Part shown: positions 19,856-28,931 of the stretch, one piece after another
How positions within the stretch are numbered: the stretch's first letter is position 1
Layout: every line of letters begins with the position of its first letter
NCBI RefSeq assembly: GCF_002250055.1
Contig: NZ_CP018866.1
Coordinates: forward strand, 3,278,501-3,342,500
Direction: 5' to 3'
DNA: 64,000 bases
Origin: Sutcliffiella cohnii
Lineage (GTDB): Bacteria; Bacillota; Bacilli; Bacillales; Bacillaceae_I
The notes under the pieces: model-generated
Told to the model about the DNA's origin: nothing
What the model saw: the letters and a program-made list of their open reading frames with translations, nothing else
The model's database searches: none
Translations under genes and position numbers: made by a program

Positions 19856-20923
19856 TTAAAACCTACCTGTATTCACTTTTTCTGGTCTTGAGACTGGCTC
19901 TGCTAAACTAGTACCATCTGAAGCCATTAAGTCTTTTTCACCGTTCACCGTAATAGCAACACTATCTACACCTGGTTGTTCTGTTAATGTTAAAACAATC
20001 GTGTCGATAACTTCTTTCGAAATAGTGTTATCAGACCATCCAACAATATTTTCATTGAAGTCTAGCGTTAGAAGACCATTTTCATATTTTGGCTCTGAAA
20101 GTAATTCCACATCATTTGTAAAACCAGATAGTAAGCCTGATGTTGATGACGGACCGTTAATTAATTCATCGATAATCGCTTCATAGTTGTTTGCATTTTC
20201 CGCTTTAATACGCTTCGTCACTGGAACGTAATAAGTGTCACCATTATTATTTTCGCCAATGTAATAAAGCGTCACTGGTCTTGTATTCATAATGTCAATC
20301 GCGTCATGTTCTAAGTTAATACCATTTGCTCTACTCAGCCCTTTCGTGATAGGTGTTTTATTAACTGGCATTACATCTTGTTTATGACCATTTACTCGAA
20401 GCTCTACATTTTCGACGGAATCAAATTGTGTTAAAGTCCACGTAATTGCTTGTAAGATTGCTAGTTCATCTTCTGGTAAGTATTCCGCAAACTCACTAGA
20501 GAAATCTGCAACAATTGTTCCGTTTGATAATAGATTAACATCAACTTCTGTTCCCGCCGGTATTACCGCTCTAAACCCATTTGGTAATAGATCCTCTACA
20601 GGGCCACCAGCTACTAAATATTGTAGAGCCTGTTTTGCAGGGCTATCGCTTTTTGGTAAGGCTAATGTTTGTGAAACTACAAAACCATTTCGATCTAATA
20701 AATATAATTCTCTTTGCGAAACTTGGTTACTTACTTCTTCATCATCCATTTCTTCATTATTAACATCTGTTTCATCTGTATCAAGGTCATTAACAATAGA
20801 TACATCTTGTGGCGGATCGATTTGTGAGCCTACTTTTTCCTCATCACCAAACAATCCACAACCAGCTAATAAAAGTGAGGATGCAAGAACGACAGTAATT
20901 GTTGTTTTTTTATTTTGTGACAT
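19856..20923 (-). CDS. gerM: Spore germination protein GerM (lipoprotein with two GerMN domains)
   Basis: 355 residues. Signal peptide with lipobox SLLLAGC, then an acidic Asp/Glu/Asn linker (about 30-65), then two GerMN repeats with matching motifs: 'LYLLDRNGFVV...ALQYLVAGGP...TIVADFSSEFAEYL' and 'LYYIGENNNGDTYYVP...IIDELINGPS...LLTLDFNENIVGW'. In B. subtilis GerM works in spore formation and germination at the engulfment interface. AGGAGG precedes the ATG. Own terminator, probably sporulation-controlled. Confidence 0.93.
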   Translation of the reverse strand: MSQNKKTTITVVLASSLLLAGCGLFGDEEKVGSQIDPPQDVSIVNDLDTDETDVNNEEMDDEEVSNQVSQRELYLLDRNGFVVSQTLALPKSDSPAKQALQYLVAGGPVEDLLPNGFRAVIPAGTEVDVNLLSNGTIVADFSSEFAEYLPEDELAILQAITWTLTQFDSVENVELRVNGHKQDVMPVNKTPITKGLSRANGINLEHDAIDIMNTRPVTLYYIGENNNGDTYYVPVTKRIKAENANNYEAIIDELINGPSSTSGLLSGFTNDVELLSEPKYENGLLTLDFNENIVGWSDNTISKEVIDTIVLTLTEQPGVDSVAITVNGEKDLMASDGTSLAEPVSRPEKVNTGRF

Positions 20924-21130
20924 GCGTTTCCCTCCTAAGACGGTTTGTACTAATATGTATACGAGCTATTCTTTAAAATAGAACAAGCTATGAATATTTT
21001 ATTTATTCTTTTTTGGTATCTTTGGAGTGTTTTTTTACTTGCATAGTTGTCTACCCTAATAAGTGGCTTCTTTAAAAAATAGCGTTTCATTATAGACAAC
21101 ATTGATTCATATTGTACGTTTTATAGTTAG
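20924..21130. other. Intergenic region upstream of gerM
   Basis: AT-rich spacer between gerM and repeat copy C. It should carry the gerM promoter, but no hexamer pair or sporulation-type site stands out. No gene seen. Confidence 0.5.
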
Positions 21131-21270
21131 TCCGTTTCACTTCGCTGCAGGTACTCGCTTTCCGCGGGCGTGGCTTGAGCCTCCTCCTCGCTTTCGCTCG
21201 TGCGGGGTCTCAAGACTCACGCTACTCCCGCTGGAGTCTCGCACCTTCCGCTCCGTTTCACTCACGGCTC
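21131..21270 (+). repeat. Dispersed GC-rich repeat, copy C
   Basis: Starts TCCGTTTCACTTCGC, includes CTTTCCGCGGGCGTGGC and GTGCGGGGTCTCAAG, ends TTTCACTCACGGCTC. Lacks the extra 60 bp of copy A. A further weakly similar stretch (TGTGCTTTCCACGGGAG) lies at about 21390-21410 and may be an older fragment of the variant type. Confidence 0.85.
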
Positions 21271-21480
21271 TATATGTTATAAGGGAAAAAACCACCCATT
21301 TTCATGCGCTATGGCTTAAATTTCACTTACATCGGTATTTACCATGAGAATAGTAAGGATTGGATTTCCCCACTCTTTTCTCCTATCGGAATGTGCTTTC
21401 CACGGGAGAGCTATATCTGCTCACAGCTCATTCATGGAAGGGAAAACGTTTTGATACACTTTACAGTTTTATAGACAGGA

Positions 21481-21514
21481 AAAAACCTACTTTCCTTTAT
21501 GAAAAGTAGGTTTT
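21481..21514 (-). terminator. Terminator of the ysmB-racE transcript
   Basis: AAAACCTACTTT / AAAGTAGGTTTT stem, nine bases after the racE stop, followed by a run of T on the minus strand. Confidence 0.85.
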
Positions 21515-21522
21515 GTTTACGG

Positions 21523-22320
21523 TTATAATTCGATTGTTTTTACATTTTCAATGTTTTGTTCGAACAGTTTAGTAGCAATTTTTTGGAATATTTCTTTTCC
21601 ACCAGTAGTTAAAAACAAATGTTCTTCTTTGCGATTATGTTTATTTAACATTTTCTTATAGTTTAAAATAGTACTAACCTCTCGTGCTGTTTCGTCACCT
21701 GAACATATTAAGCGAACATGGTTGCCTAACACTTTTTGGATAACAGGACGTAATAATGGATAATGCGTACATCCTAAAATTAACGTATCCATTTTATTTT
21801 CTTGAAAGGGTAATAACGATTCTTTTACTATTTCAATTGCGTCTTCACCATCAAATTCTCCACTTTCCACTAATGGGACAAAACTAGGACAAGAAAGACT
21901 TTCAACTTGAACATCACTATTTATCGTTTTTAACGCATTTTCATATGCTTTACTATTTATTGTTCCTACTGTACCTATTACTCCAATATGATTATTACTT
22001 GAAACTTTTAAAGCAGTTCTAGCACCAGGGTCGACAACGCCGATTACTGGAATTGGTAGCTTTTCTTTAATTTCCTCTAATACTGCAGCAGTTGCTGTAT
22101 TGCAGGCAATAACAAGCATTTTAATATCATGATGGTTTAATAAATAATTAGTCATTTCCCACGTAAATTGCTTTACTTCTTCTTTATCTCTCGGTCCATA
22201 TGGACATCGTGCTGTATCTCCTAAGTAAATGATTCGTTCTTTCGGTAGTTGACGGATAATTTCTTTTGCAACCGTTAATCCACCAACACCCGAATCAATT
22301 ACGCCAATCGGTTTTTCCAA
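21523..22320 (-). CDS. racE: Glutamate racemase
   Basis: 265 residues. Makes D-glutamate for peptidoglycan (and for poly-gamma-glutamate in some Bacilli). The cofactor-independent two-base mechanism is supported by both cysteines: [10 protein letters not shown] near residue 74 and [12 protein letters not shown] near residue 185. The N-terminal [13 protein letters not shown] is also typical. Start is TTG, preceded by GAGGGA. It follows the MarR gene by ten bases, as ysmB-racE does in B. subtilis. Confidence 0.96.
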   Translation of the reverse strand: MEKPIGVIDSGVGGLTVAKEIIRQLPKERIIYLGDTARCPYGPRDKEEVKQFTWEMTNYLLNHHDIKMLVIACNTATAAVLEEIKEKLPIPVIGVVDPGARTALKVSSNNHIGVIGTVGTINSKAYENALKTINSDVQVESLSCPSFVPLVESGEFDGEDAIEIVKESLLPFQENKMDTLILGCTHYPLLRPVIQKVLGNHVRLICSGDETAREVSTILNYKKMLNKHNRKEEHLFLTTGGKEIFQKIATKLFEQNIENVKTIEL

Positions 22321-22330
22321 CTAGTATCCC

Positions 22331-22783
22331 TCATTCATGCTTCATTTCTTGGTGTAATCTTCCTAACACTTTATCTAAAACTACAATTTCATCATAAGAG
22401 TAGTTTTCTAATATTCCTTGTAAATAATCTTGGCGTTTCTTAACAACATCGTTAATAATTCTTTCGCCTTCCTCTAATAAATGAATTCGTACTACTCGAC
22501 GATCATTCGGGTCTTTGACACGTTGAACTAATTCATTTTTTTCCATTCGATCAACAAGATCTGTCGTCGTACTACAAGCTAAATACATTTTATTAGATAG
22601 CTCACCAATGGTCATATCTCCCTCTTCTAATAACCATTGTAGTGCAACGAATTGCGGTGGTGTAATTGTATAGTTCGTTAATATTTCTCGCCCTTTTTGT
22701 TTCACAAGCGCTGCTATGTAACGGAGGGATTTTTCAATATCCGCCACTAATTGATCTTGATTCATTGTGCTATTATTAGTCAT
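22331..22783 (-). CDS. ysmB: MarR-family transcriptional regulator (YsmB-like)
   Basis: 150 residues with the winged-helix core: helix segment TITPPQFVALQWLLEEGDMTIG, recognition helix ELSNKMYLACSTTTDLVDRM, and wing NELVQRVKDPNDRRVVRIHL. The DxRxxxxxL wing motif is intact. It is co-transcribed with racE; whether it controls racE is unknown. No ligand-binding residues can be assigned. The ribosome site is weak (GTGGGT), so the start could alternatively be the Met at codon 7. Confidence 0.9.
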   Translation of the reverse strand: MTNNSTMNQDQLVADIEKSLRYIAALVKQKGREILTNYTITPPQFVALQWLLEEGDMTIGELSNKMYLACSTTTDLVDRMEKNELVQRVKDPNDRRVVRIHLLEEGERIINDVVKKRQDYLQGILENYSYDEIVVLDKVLGRLHQEMKHE

Positions 22784-23082
22784 TCTCTACCCACTTCCCA
22801 ATTAGTAATTTTATTTAATTACTGCTTGTACTATTTTTATTCCTTTAATACTACCATAAACTTTTTTATGAATATATTGTGAAGCATTATGCAAAATCTT
22901 GAAGTTAGTATGTTTACTATACTTTCACCGTTAGGAATTTTTCCTTAGTGTAGCTAATTATATTTTCTTATTTTTACGAAGAAAATGCAATACATTACAT
23001 GTGACAATTAATATAGTTTTACTTGGAATTAACATTTTCTCTATTCTATATATTTTAGAATTTGACAAATAGCAAGAGAGGA
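22784..23082. other. Intergenic region between gerE and ysmB
   Basis: AT-rich, no reading frame of note. It must hold the ysmB-racE promoter, but no strong hexamer pair is obvious. Confidence 0.5.
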
Positions 23083-23110
23083 AACTCTCATACTATCGGT
23101 ATGTAGAGTT
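23083..23110 (-). terminator. Hairpin terminator after gerE
   Basis: AACTCT-ATAC / GTAT-AGAGTT stem with a small asymmetric bulge, starting 28 bases past the gerE stop. Confidence 0.65.
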
Positions 23111-23137
23111 CTCCCTTGAATTTGTCACCTTCATCGG

Positions 23138-23362
23138 TTAAAGCTCTAGCTCTCCCATGCGAAGAAGCTCGACAACTGCTTGAGATCGCCCCTTAACCCC
23201 AAGCTTTTGCATAGCATTTGAAATATGATTTCGAACTGTTTTTTCACTAATAAATAACTCTGATGCGATTTCTTTCGTAGTTTTATCTTGTACTAACAGT
23301 TCAAATACTTCTCTTTCTCTTTTTGTGAGCAATGGCTTTGGTTGAAATTCTTTCTCCTTCAA
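23138..23362 (-). CDS. gerE: Spore-coat transcriptional regulator GerE
   Basis: 74 residues consisting almost wholly of a LuxR/FixJ-type helix-turn-helix ([40 protein letters not shown]). It looks nearly identical to B. subtilis GerE, the last regulator of the mother-cell cascade, which modulates sigma-K coat genes. The start is TTG with AAGGAGGG ten bases upstream. A sigma-K-type promoter lies at 23427-23454. Single-gene unit with its own terminator. Confidence 0.97.
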   Translation of the reverse strand: MKEKEFQPKPLLTKREREVFELLVQDKTTKEIASELFISEKTVRNHISNAMQKLGVKGRSQAVVELLRMGELEL

Positions 23363-23426
23363 TGAATGTAACCCTCCTTGCCTTAGCCAGAGCTGAACTA
23401 GCGGATGGGTATATATTTAGTCATGG

Positions 23427-23454
23427 TATAATATGTGAAAAACCTTATGAGAGT
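23427..23454 (-). promoter_or_regulatory. Sigma-K promoter of gerE
   Basis: Minus strand AC-N17-CATATTATA, an exact match to the sigma-K pattern AC-N17-CATAnnnTA. The -10 occupies 23427-23435 and the AC 23453-23454. It lies about 65 bp upstream of the gerE start. gerE transcription by sigma-K is established in B. subtilis. Confidence 0.75.
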
Positions 23455-23611
23455 TACATTTAGAACACCTATTTTGCAAATTGTGTTTTATTTATAGGCA
23501 TATGAGGTGATTATTTATTGGGGACGAAAAAGAAAGGTGGGCTGCATTCAAAAGAAAAAAGAGGAAGAGGTTAAATTACATCATTATTAACCTCTATACC
23601 TTCTAAAATTT

Positions 23612-24079
23612 TTATGAGTTGATTTTCGTTTTCACAAAAAACTTTTGTCTCATCTCTTCTGACCAAGGTTCACCTTTTCCTGTTCTTTTATTCAGCTGAA
23701 CCATTCTCCCTCTTCCCACAAAACAAATATCCCCATTTGACTCTCTTTTCCCCATATAATGCAAATCGACGGAAGATGTGCCTACTTCTTGAGCTTTAAC
23801 ATAAATTAGTAATTTTTCTCCAAAGTATACTTGTTTTAAGTAGTCGCATTGTAAATCCGCTACTACTGGAATCGTCTCACTTTTAGGTGATACCCAGTTT
23901 TGCATAAACCCTAAATATTTAAAAAATGCTATTCTCGCGTCTTCAAAGTAAGCGAATGGAACTGTATTATTCATGTGTCCAAACATATCTGTTTCGGAAA
24001 AACGGACAGAAATCGGGTGACTGAATGAGAACTCATTCATCCATGTTTGTAGTTCTTGAATATATTTTATTTTTTCCAC
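23612..24079 (-). CDS. ysmA: Acyl-CoA thioesterase, 4HBT/hotdog family (YsmA-like)
   Basis: 155 residues with a single hotdog domain. The 4-hydroxybenzoyl-CoA thioesterase pattern is visible: VRFSETDMFGHMNNTVPFAY, with Asp in the usual catalytic position, then VADLQCDYLKQVYFGEKL and VDLHYMGKRE. Start is GTG with GAGAGGAG upstream. It lies between gerE and sdhB as ysmA does in B. subtilis. Natural acyl-CoA substrate unknown. Confidence 0.87.
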   Translation of the reverse strand: MEKIKYIQELQTWMNEFSFSHPISVRFSETDMFGHMNNTVPFAYFEDARIAFFKYLGFMQNWVSPKSETIPVVADLQCDYLKQVYFGEKLLIYVKAQEVGTSSVDLHYMGKRESNGDICFVGRGRMVQLNKRTGKGEPWSEEMRQKFFVKTKINS

Positions 24080-24117
24080 TATGAATCTCCTCTCTTATTA
24101 AACACGCTATATGGTGA

Positions 24118-24155
24118 AAAAATCGCCTCAATCTATTTTTTAGACGAGGCGATTT
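24118..24155 (-). terminator. Terminator of the sdhCAB operon
   Basis: AAATCGCCTC / GAGGCGATTT ten-bp stem with a 16-base loop, 11 bases past the sdhB stop, followed on the minus strand by TTTTCACC. Confidence 0.8.
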
Positions 24156-24165
24156 GATTTTTTTA

Positions 24166-24927
24166 TTATCCTTGGTCACTTCCGAAGAAGTTACGGAACA
24201 TTTGGACAGTTGTATCACGGTTTAGTGCTGCAATCGACGTTGTTAAAGGAATGCCTTTTGGACATGATTGTACACAGTTTTGTGAGTTACCACAATTCGC
24301 AAGTCCTCCGTCACCCATAATAGCTTCTAAACGTTCTGATTTATTCATCTCACCAGTTGGATGAGCATTAAATAAACGAACTTGAGAAAGCGGTGCAGGA
24401 CCAATGAAATCAGATTTACTATTAACGTTTGGACATGCTTCTAAACATACACCACAAGTCATACATTTAGATAATTCATATGCCCATTGACGCTTTTTCT
24501 CAGGCATACGAGGTCCTGGTCCAAGGTCATACGTACCATCAATAGGAATCCATGCTTTTACCTTTTTCAAGGAATCAAACATACGACTTCTGTCAACTTG
24601 AAGGTCACGTACTACTGGGAACGTACGCATAGGCTCTAGTTTAATAGGTTGCTCTAGTTTATCAACGAGTGCTGTACATGATTGACGAGGCTTCCCGTTA
24701 ATTACCATGGAACAAGCTCCACAAACTTCCTCTAAACAGTTCATATCCCAGTTTATTGGTGTTGTTTCTTTACCTTCTTTATTAACTGGGTTACGTCTAA
24801 TCTCCATTAATGCAGAGATAACGTTCATATTTGGACGATAAGGAAGGACAAACTTTTCCTCATAGGGGTTGCCATCTGGACCATCTTGACGAACGACAAT
24901 AAATTCTACTGTTTTTTGTTCAGCCAC
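24166..24927 (-). CDS. sdhB: Succinate dehydrogenase iron-sulfur subunit
   Basis: 253 residues. Cluster ligands are complete: plant-ferredoxin-type [2Fe-2S] in CLEEVCGACSMVING and a later Cys (RQSC); [4Fe-4S] in CMTCGVCLEACP; and the third cluster with CGNSQNCVQSCPKG. It passes electrons from SdhA flavin to the SdhC haem and menaquinone at the membrane. Start is GTG, with a G-rich site inside the end of sdhA two bases upstream of the junction, so translation is coupled. Last gene of sdhCAB. Confidence 0.97.
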   Translation of the reverse strand: MAEQKTVEFIVVRQDGPDGNPYEEKFVLPYRPNMNVISALMEIRRNPVNKEGKETTPINWDMNCLEEVCGACSMVINGKPRQSCTALVDKLEQPIKLEPMRTFPVVRDLQVDRSRMFDSLKKVKAWIPIDGTYDLGPGPRMPEKKRQWAYELSKCMTCGVCLEACPNVNSKSDFIGPAPLSQVRLFNAHPTGEMNKSERLEAIMGDGGLANCGNSQNCVQSCPKGIPLTTSIAALNRDTTVQMFRNFFGSDQG

Positions 24928-24929
24928 TG

Positions 24930-26687
24930 TTATTTACCCCCTTTTTTCTTTGTATAATCACGTTTACGTGGTTCTATTAAAGAAACATCTACTTCCTCAT
25001 AATGGAATGCTGGAGCCGATTTAGGACCTGTAAATTTCGCCATCGTCGTTTTTAGGAATTGTTCATCGTTACGTTCTGGGAAATCAGGCTTATAGTGCGC
25101 ACCGCGACTCTCGTCACGATTTAATGCACCAATCGTAATAACACGTGCTAATTGCATCATGTGGAATAATTGGCGAGTAAATGCCGCACCTTGGTTACTC
25201 CATTTAGCAGTATCGTGAATATTAATATTATCATAGCGTTCTAGTAATTCTTGAATCTTCTCATCTGTTTGTTTTAGCTTGTCGTTGTAACGTACAACTG
25301 TAACGTTATCCGTCATCCATTCTCCAAGCTCTTTATGAAGCACGTATGCATTTTCTTTACCATTCATGTTCATAATTTTATTCCATTTTTGTTCCTCTTC
25401 TTTTACGTATCGATCGAATAAAGAAGTAGATAAAGAATCAACAGACTTTTCAAGACCATTTATATATTCTACAGCTTTCGGTCCAGCTACCATACCACCA
25501 TAAATAGCAGATAGTAAGGAGTTTGCACCTAATCGGTTAGCTCCGTGCTGAGAGTAATCACATTCACCAGCTGCAAATAAACCAGGGATGTTTGTCATTT
25601 GATCATAATCTACCCATAGTCCACCCATTGAATAGTGAACGGCAGGGAAGATTTTCATTGGTACTTTACGAGGATCATCACCCATGAACTTTTCATAGAT
25701 TTCGATAATTCCTCCAAGCTTAATATCTAGTTCTTTTGGATCTTTATGAGAAAGATCTAAATAAACCATGTTTTCGCCATTTATACCTAGTTTTTGGTTT
25801 ACACATACGTCAAAGATTTCACGCGTTGCAATATCACGAGGAACTAAGTTTCCGTATGCAGGATATTTTTCCTCTAAGAAATACCAAGGCTTGCCATCTT
25901 TGTATGTCCAAACACGTCCACCCTCTCCACGAGCGGATTCACTCATTAGACGTAATTTATCGTCTCCTGGAATTGCTGTTGGATGGATTTGAATGAACTC
26001 ACCGTTTGAATAATATGCTCCTTGTTGATATACGATAGAAGCTGCAGAACCAGTGTTAATAACAGAGTTTGTTGATTTTCCAAAGATAATTCCAGGGCCA
26101 CCAGTTGCCATAATTACAGCATCTGCTGGGAATGAAACAATCTCCATAGATGTTAAGTTTTGTGCAACTACCCCACGACAAATACCTTCATCGTCAACGA
26201 TGGATCCTAAAAATTCCCATCCTTCATACTTTGTTACAAGTCCAGCTACTTCATGGCGACGCACTTGCTCATCTAGAGCATATAATAACTGTTGCCCAGT
26301 AGTAGCACCTGCAAATGCAGTACGATGGTGCTGAGTTCCACCGAAACGACGGAAATCTAATAAACCTTCTGGAGTACGGTTAAACATTACACCCATACGG
26401 TCCAATAAGTGAATAATACCTGGTGCTGCTTCACACATTGCCTTAACTGGTGGTTGGTTTGCTAAAAAGTCTCCACCGTAAACTGTATCATCAAAATGTT
26501 CCCACGGAGAATCTCCTTCTCCCTTTGTGTTTACTGCCCCATTAATACCGCCTTGGGCACAAACAGAGTGAGAACGCTTAACTGGTACTAAAGAAAATAG
26601 ATCAACTGATGCGCCAGCTTCTGCTACTTTAATGGTTGCCATTAAACCAGCTAATCCACCGCCGACTACGATAACTTTTTTACTCAT
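24930..26687 (-). CDS. sdhA: Succinate dehydrogenase flavoprotein subunit
   Basis: 585 residues. N-terminal dinucleotide fold VVGGGLAGLMATIKVAEAG; the FAD-linkage histidine region SHSVCAQGGINGA; active-site motifs IQIHPTAIPGDDKL and SESARGEGGRVW; and CDYSQHGANRLGANSLLSAI. It oxidises succinate to fumarate in the TCA cycle. GAGGT precedes the ATG. The Bacillus-type enzyme is the menaquinone-linked di-haem form together with SdhC. Confidence 0.98.
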   Translation of the reverse strand: MSKKVIVVGGGLAGLMATIKVAEAGASVDLFSLVPVKRSHSVCAQGGINGAVNTKGEGDSPWEHFDDTVYGGDFLANQPPVKAMCEAAPGIIHLLDRMGVMFNRTPEGLLDFRRFGGTQHHRTAFAGATTGQQLLYALDEQVRRHEVAGLVTKYEGWEFLGSIVDDEGICRGVVAQNLTSMEIVSFPADAVIMATGGPGIIFGKSTNSVINTGSAASIVYQQGAYYSNGEFIQIHPTAIPGDDKLRLMSESARGEGGRVWTYKDGKPWYFLEEKYPAYGNLVPRDIATREIFDVCVNQKLGINGENMVYLDLSHKDPKELDIKLGGIIEIYEKFMGDDPRKVPMKIFPAVHYSMGGLWVDYDQMTNIPGLFAAGECDYSQHGANRLGANSLLSAIYGGMVAGPKAVEYINGLEKSVDSLSTSLFDRYVKEEEQKWNKIMNMNGKENAYVLHKELGEWMTDNVTVVRYNDKLKQTDEKIQELLERYDNINIHDTAKWSNQGAAFTRQLFHMMQLARVITIGALNRDESRGAHYKPDFPERNDEQFLKTTMAKFTGPKSAPAFHYEEVDVSLIEPRKRDYTKKKGGK

Positions 26688-26727
26688 TTATGTACCTCAC
26701 TCCTTTATATTTGCTCCATACGTTTTT

Positions 26728-27336
26728 TTATACAAATGCTAGTAATGCACTTATTCCTACATAAGAAAGTGCTAAGAAAATTCCGATTGTTACGTAAGTA
26801 GCAATTAACTGAGCTCGTGGAGTTACAGTTATTCCCCAACTTACTAAGAATGACCATAAACCATTTGCAAAGTGGAAAATTGTTGAAATTACACCAACAA
26901 CGTAGAACCAAAACATTGGAGTTGATGATAAAATCCCTTCCATCATGCTGTAGTTTACGTCAGCTCCAAATGCAGCTTGAACTCTCGTTTCCCATACGTG
27001 CCAAATGATAAATACAAAAGTAATAACACCTGTTACACGTTGAAGTAAAAACATCCAGTTACGGACAAATCCATAGTTACTTACGTTGTTTTTGGCAGTG
27101 AAAGCAATATACAAACCGTAAATAGCATGGAATAAAATAGGAAGGAAAATCACAAAAATTTCTAATGCATAACGAAATGGTAAATTTTCCATGAAATGTG
27201 CTGCTTTGTTAAATGCTTCCGGCCCCTTTGTTGCAAAGTGATTTACAACTAAATGTTGTATTAGGAAGAGTCCGACTGGAATAACCCCTAATAAGGAATG
27301 GAGTCTTCTTAATAAAAATTCGTTGTTTTGCGCCAT
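26728..27336 (-). CDS. sdhC: Succinate dehydrogenase cytochrome b558 subunit
   Basis: 202 residues, the exact size of the B. subtilis protein, with five transmembrane helices. Histidines suited as axial ligands of the two haems b occur in the helices (LRRLHSLLG, LIQHLVVNHF, PILFHAIYGLY, FIIWHVWETR, STIFHFANGLW). It anchors SdhAB and reduces menaquinone. First gene of the operon, with a promoter at 27498-27526. Confidence 0.96.
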   Translation of the reverse strand: MAQNNEFLLRRLHSLLGVIPVGLFLIQHLVVNHFATKGPEAFNKAAHFMENLPFRYALEIFVIFLPILFHAIYGLYIAFTAKNNVSNYGFVRNWMFLLQRVTGVITFVFIIWHVWETRVQAAFGADVNYSMMEGILSSTPMFWFYVVGVISTIFHFANGLWSFLVSWGITVTPRAQLIATYVTIGIFLALSYVGISALLAFV

Positions 27337-27497
27337 TTCTGTACCCCCTTTTTAGTTTCGACAAATAGATTCGATGTTTGTTAGTTTTTGTCTCTCACTA
27401 TTATAGTGAAAAATTTCTTAAACTACTACATCACTTTTCAAATTTTCGATAAAATGAAAACCTTTGCAAATTTATCGACAATTATATGACAACTATT

Positions 27498-27526
27498 ATT
27501 TTACTCCCACTAATTACAAGCGTCAA
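27498..27526 (-). promoter_or_regulatory. Sigma-A promoter of sdhCAB
   Basis: TTGACG (27521-27526), 17-bp spacer, TAAAAT (27498-27503) on the minus strand, about 160 bp upstream of the sdhC ATG. The rest of the 384-bp gap between sdhC and yslB is AT-rich and shows nothing else I can name. Confidence 0.6.
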
Positions 27527-27720
27527 GAATACGAGGCCAGAAAAACAAAATTTATATTTTTTTCTGATATTTATTAATAGTTTCGTACCTCATTTAATAT
27601 ATTAATAGAATATTTTTTACTAAATACTCCTAAACTACCAAAATTTCAATATACACAATTATTTATGAAATATCGAACATTGTATATAATAAAACTGTTA
27701 ATAAAGAGAGGAGAGCGAGA

Positions 27721-28155
27721 ATGAGCAATGACACAAAAAACCAAAACGGTGTAGAGACAGAGGAGCTTCTCATTCCTTCATTTGGTTATGAATTACTTCG
27801 AGACTTCCTTTTACCTGACATACTCGGAAAAGACTATTCCCAGTTACTATACTGGTCTGGAAAGCAAGTTGCACGAAAATTCCCTATCGAATCAACCGAA
27901 GAACTTCCATCTTTTTTTCATGAAGCTGGATGGGGCTTGATTGAAATTGTTGAAGAGAAAAAAACAGAGCTAAAATTCAAGTTAAGCGGAGAAATTGTAA
28001 CAAGAAGGATTGAATTACAAAAAGATGCCTCATTCCAACTAGAAGCTGGTTTTCTAGCCGAACAAATACAACGTCTAAAACAAAAAACAGCCGAAGCGGT
28101 AGAAGAAGAACGCAAAAGAAAAACCATCTACATAACCGTCCAATGGGATAAATAG
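27721..28155 (+). CDS. yslB: YslB-like protein, DUF2507
   Basis: 144 residues, soluble, transcribed divergently from sdhC. The N-terminal half contains IPSFGYELLRDFLLPDILGK and YWSGKQVARKFP, typical of the DUF2507 family (related to the V4R-type small-molecule-binding fold). The C-terminus is Glu/Lys-rich. GAGAGGAG precedes the ATG. Function unknown; conserved beside sdh in Bacilli. Confidence 0.85.
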   Translation: MSNDTKNQNGVETEELLIPSFGYELLRDFLLPDILGKDYSQLLYWSGKQVARKFPIESTEELPSFFHEAGWGLIEIVEEKKTELKFKLSGEIVTRRIELQKDASFQLEAGFLAEQIQRLKQKTAEAVEEERKRKTIYITVQWDK

Positions 28156-28350
28156 GAAGAAAAGCGCAGGCGGCTTGGTAGGTCCAATCAAACTGGAGCT
28201 TTTCCGCAGGAGATATAGGAAACACAACGAGCCGGAAGGCGAGTTGATGTTGACTTATCGTACGGAGGAAAAGTGAAGTTCGAGCCGGACCTAGCCGCCG
28301 GAGCTGGACAAATAGAAAAGCGGATGGCGCACGCTAGCGGCGAACAAGGC
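28155..28350 (+). repeat. GC-rich structured repeat element (different family from copies A-D)
   Basis: Begins GAAGAAAAGCGCAGGCGGC immediately after the yslB stop. It contains a long inverted pairing: GGCGGCTtggtAGGTCC (28169-28185) against GGACCTagCCGCC (28287-28299). Composition is far above local GC. It resembles the dispersed Bacillus elements that start 'GAAAAGCGCAAGCG', but only one copy is in the window. Confidence 0.65.
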
Positions 28351-28395
28351 AAGCAGCCTAGAAGGTCTAATATTAATTTTAAATGAAATGTGCCC

Positions 28396-28606
28396 TTGCT
28401 AAGTTAATTTTTGCTTCTTGTTATGTAATTTGCAACACTTGTTAAGTAAATTTCGATTCCTGTTATGTAATTTACAAAACTTGTTAAGTAAATTTTGACT
28501 GCTGTTATGTAATTTGCAACACTTGTTAAGCAAATTTCGATTCCTGTTATGTAATTCACAAAATTTGTTAAGTAAATCCAACCACTTGTTAAGTAATGAA
28601 TTACTT
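28396..28606 (+). repeat. Tandem array 1, 21-bp unit
   Basis: Units start at 28396, 28418, 28439, 28460, 28481, 28502, 28523, 28544, 28565 and 28586. All steps except the first are exactly 21 bp. Each begins YTGTTAWGTAA, and units alternate between a TGTTATGTAATT and a TGTTAAGTAAAT form, giving a 42-bp higher-order repeat. It lies between the convergent yslB and lysC. A reading frame through it exists only because 21 is a multiple of three. Confidence 0.9.
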
Positions 28607-28931
28607 GGAGAACTACCCAGCTAAAATTGACTAGAAAATCAGAAGATATAATAGTTAACTGGCCTTTTCCCAGTGTAATCTATTTGAATTAACGCACTAT
28701 TATACGTAAATATACACTTATAAAAGGGCAAAAGCACATGCTACTCTCTCTGCCGGTACAATTTGGAGGTTCTACAAACTTTACACACTAGGAAAGAAAA
28801 AAAACTAAGCAACAAGCCCATATTCAGCCGCCACGGCCATGAATATGGGCTAAATATTTGTATACAAGTTTTGCAATTGCCTGGAAGATTGGGCTATTAA
28901 TAGTTAAAGCTAATTATCGTTCCATAACCTA

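Noticed and set aside
28399..28581. Open frame through 21-bp array 1 giving a repetitive Leu/Asn/Cys/His peptide
   Set aside because: The frame stays open only because the repeat unit is a multiple of three. There is no ribosome site, the composition is unlike a protein, and it is antisense to nothing functional.
28396..28606. CRISPR array
   Set aside because: Units are directly adjacent at 21 bp with no unique spacers, no palindromic repeat of 24-37 bp, and no cas genes nearby.
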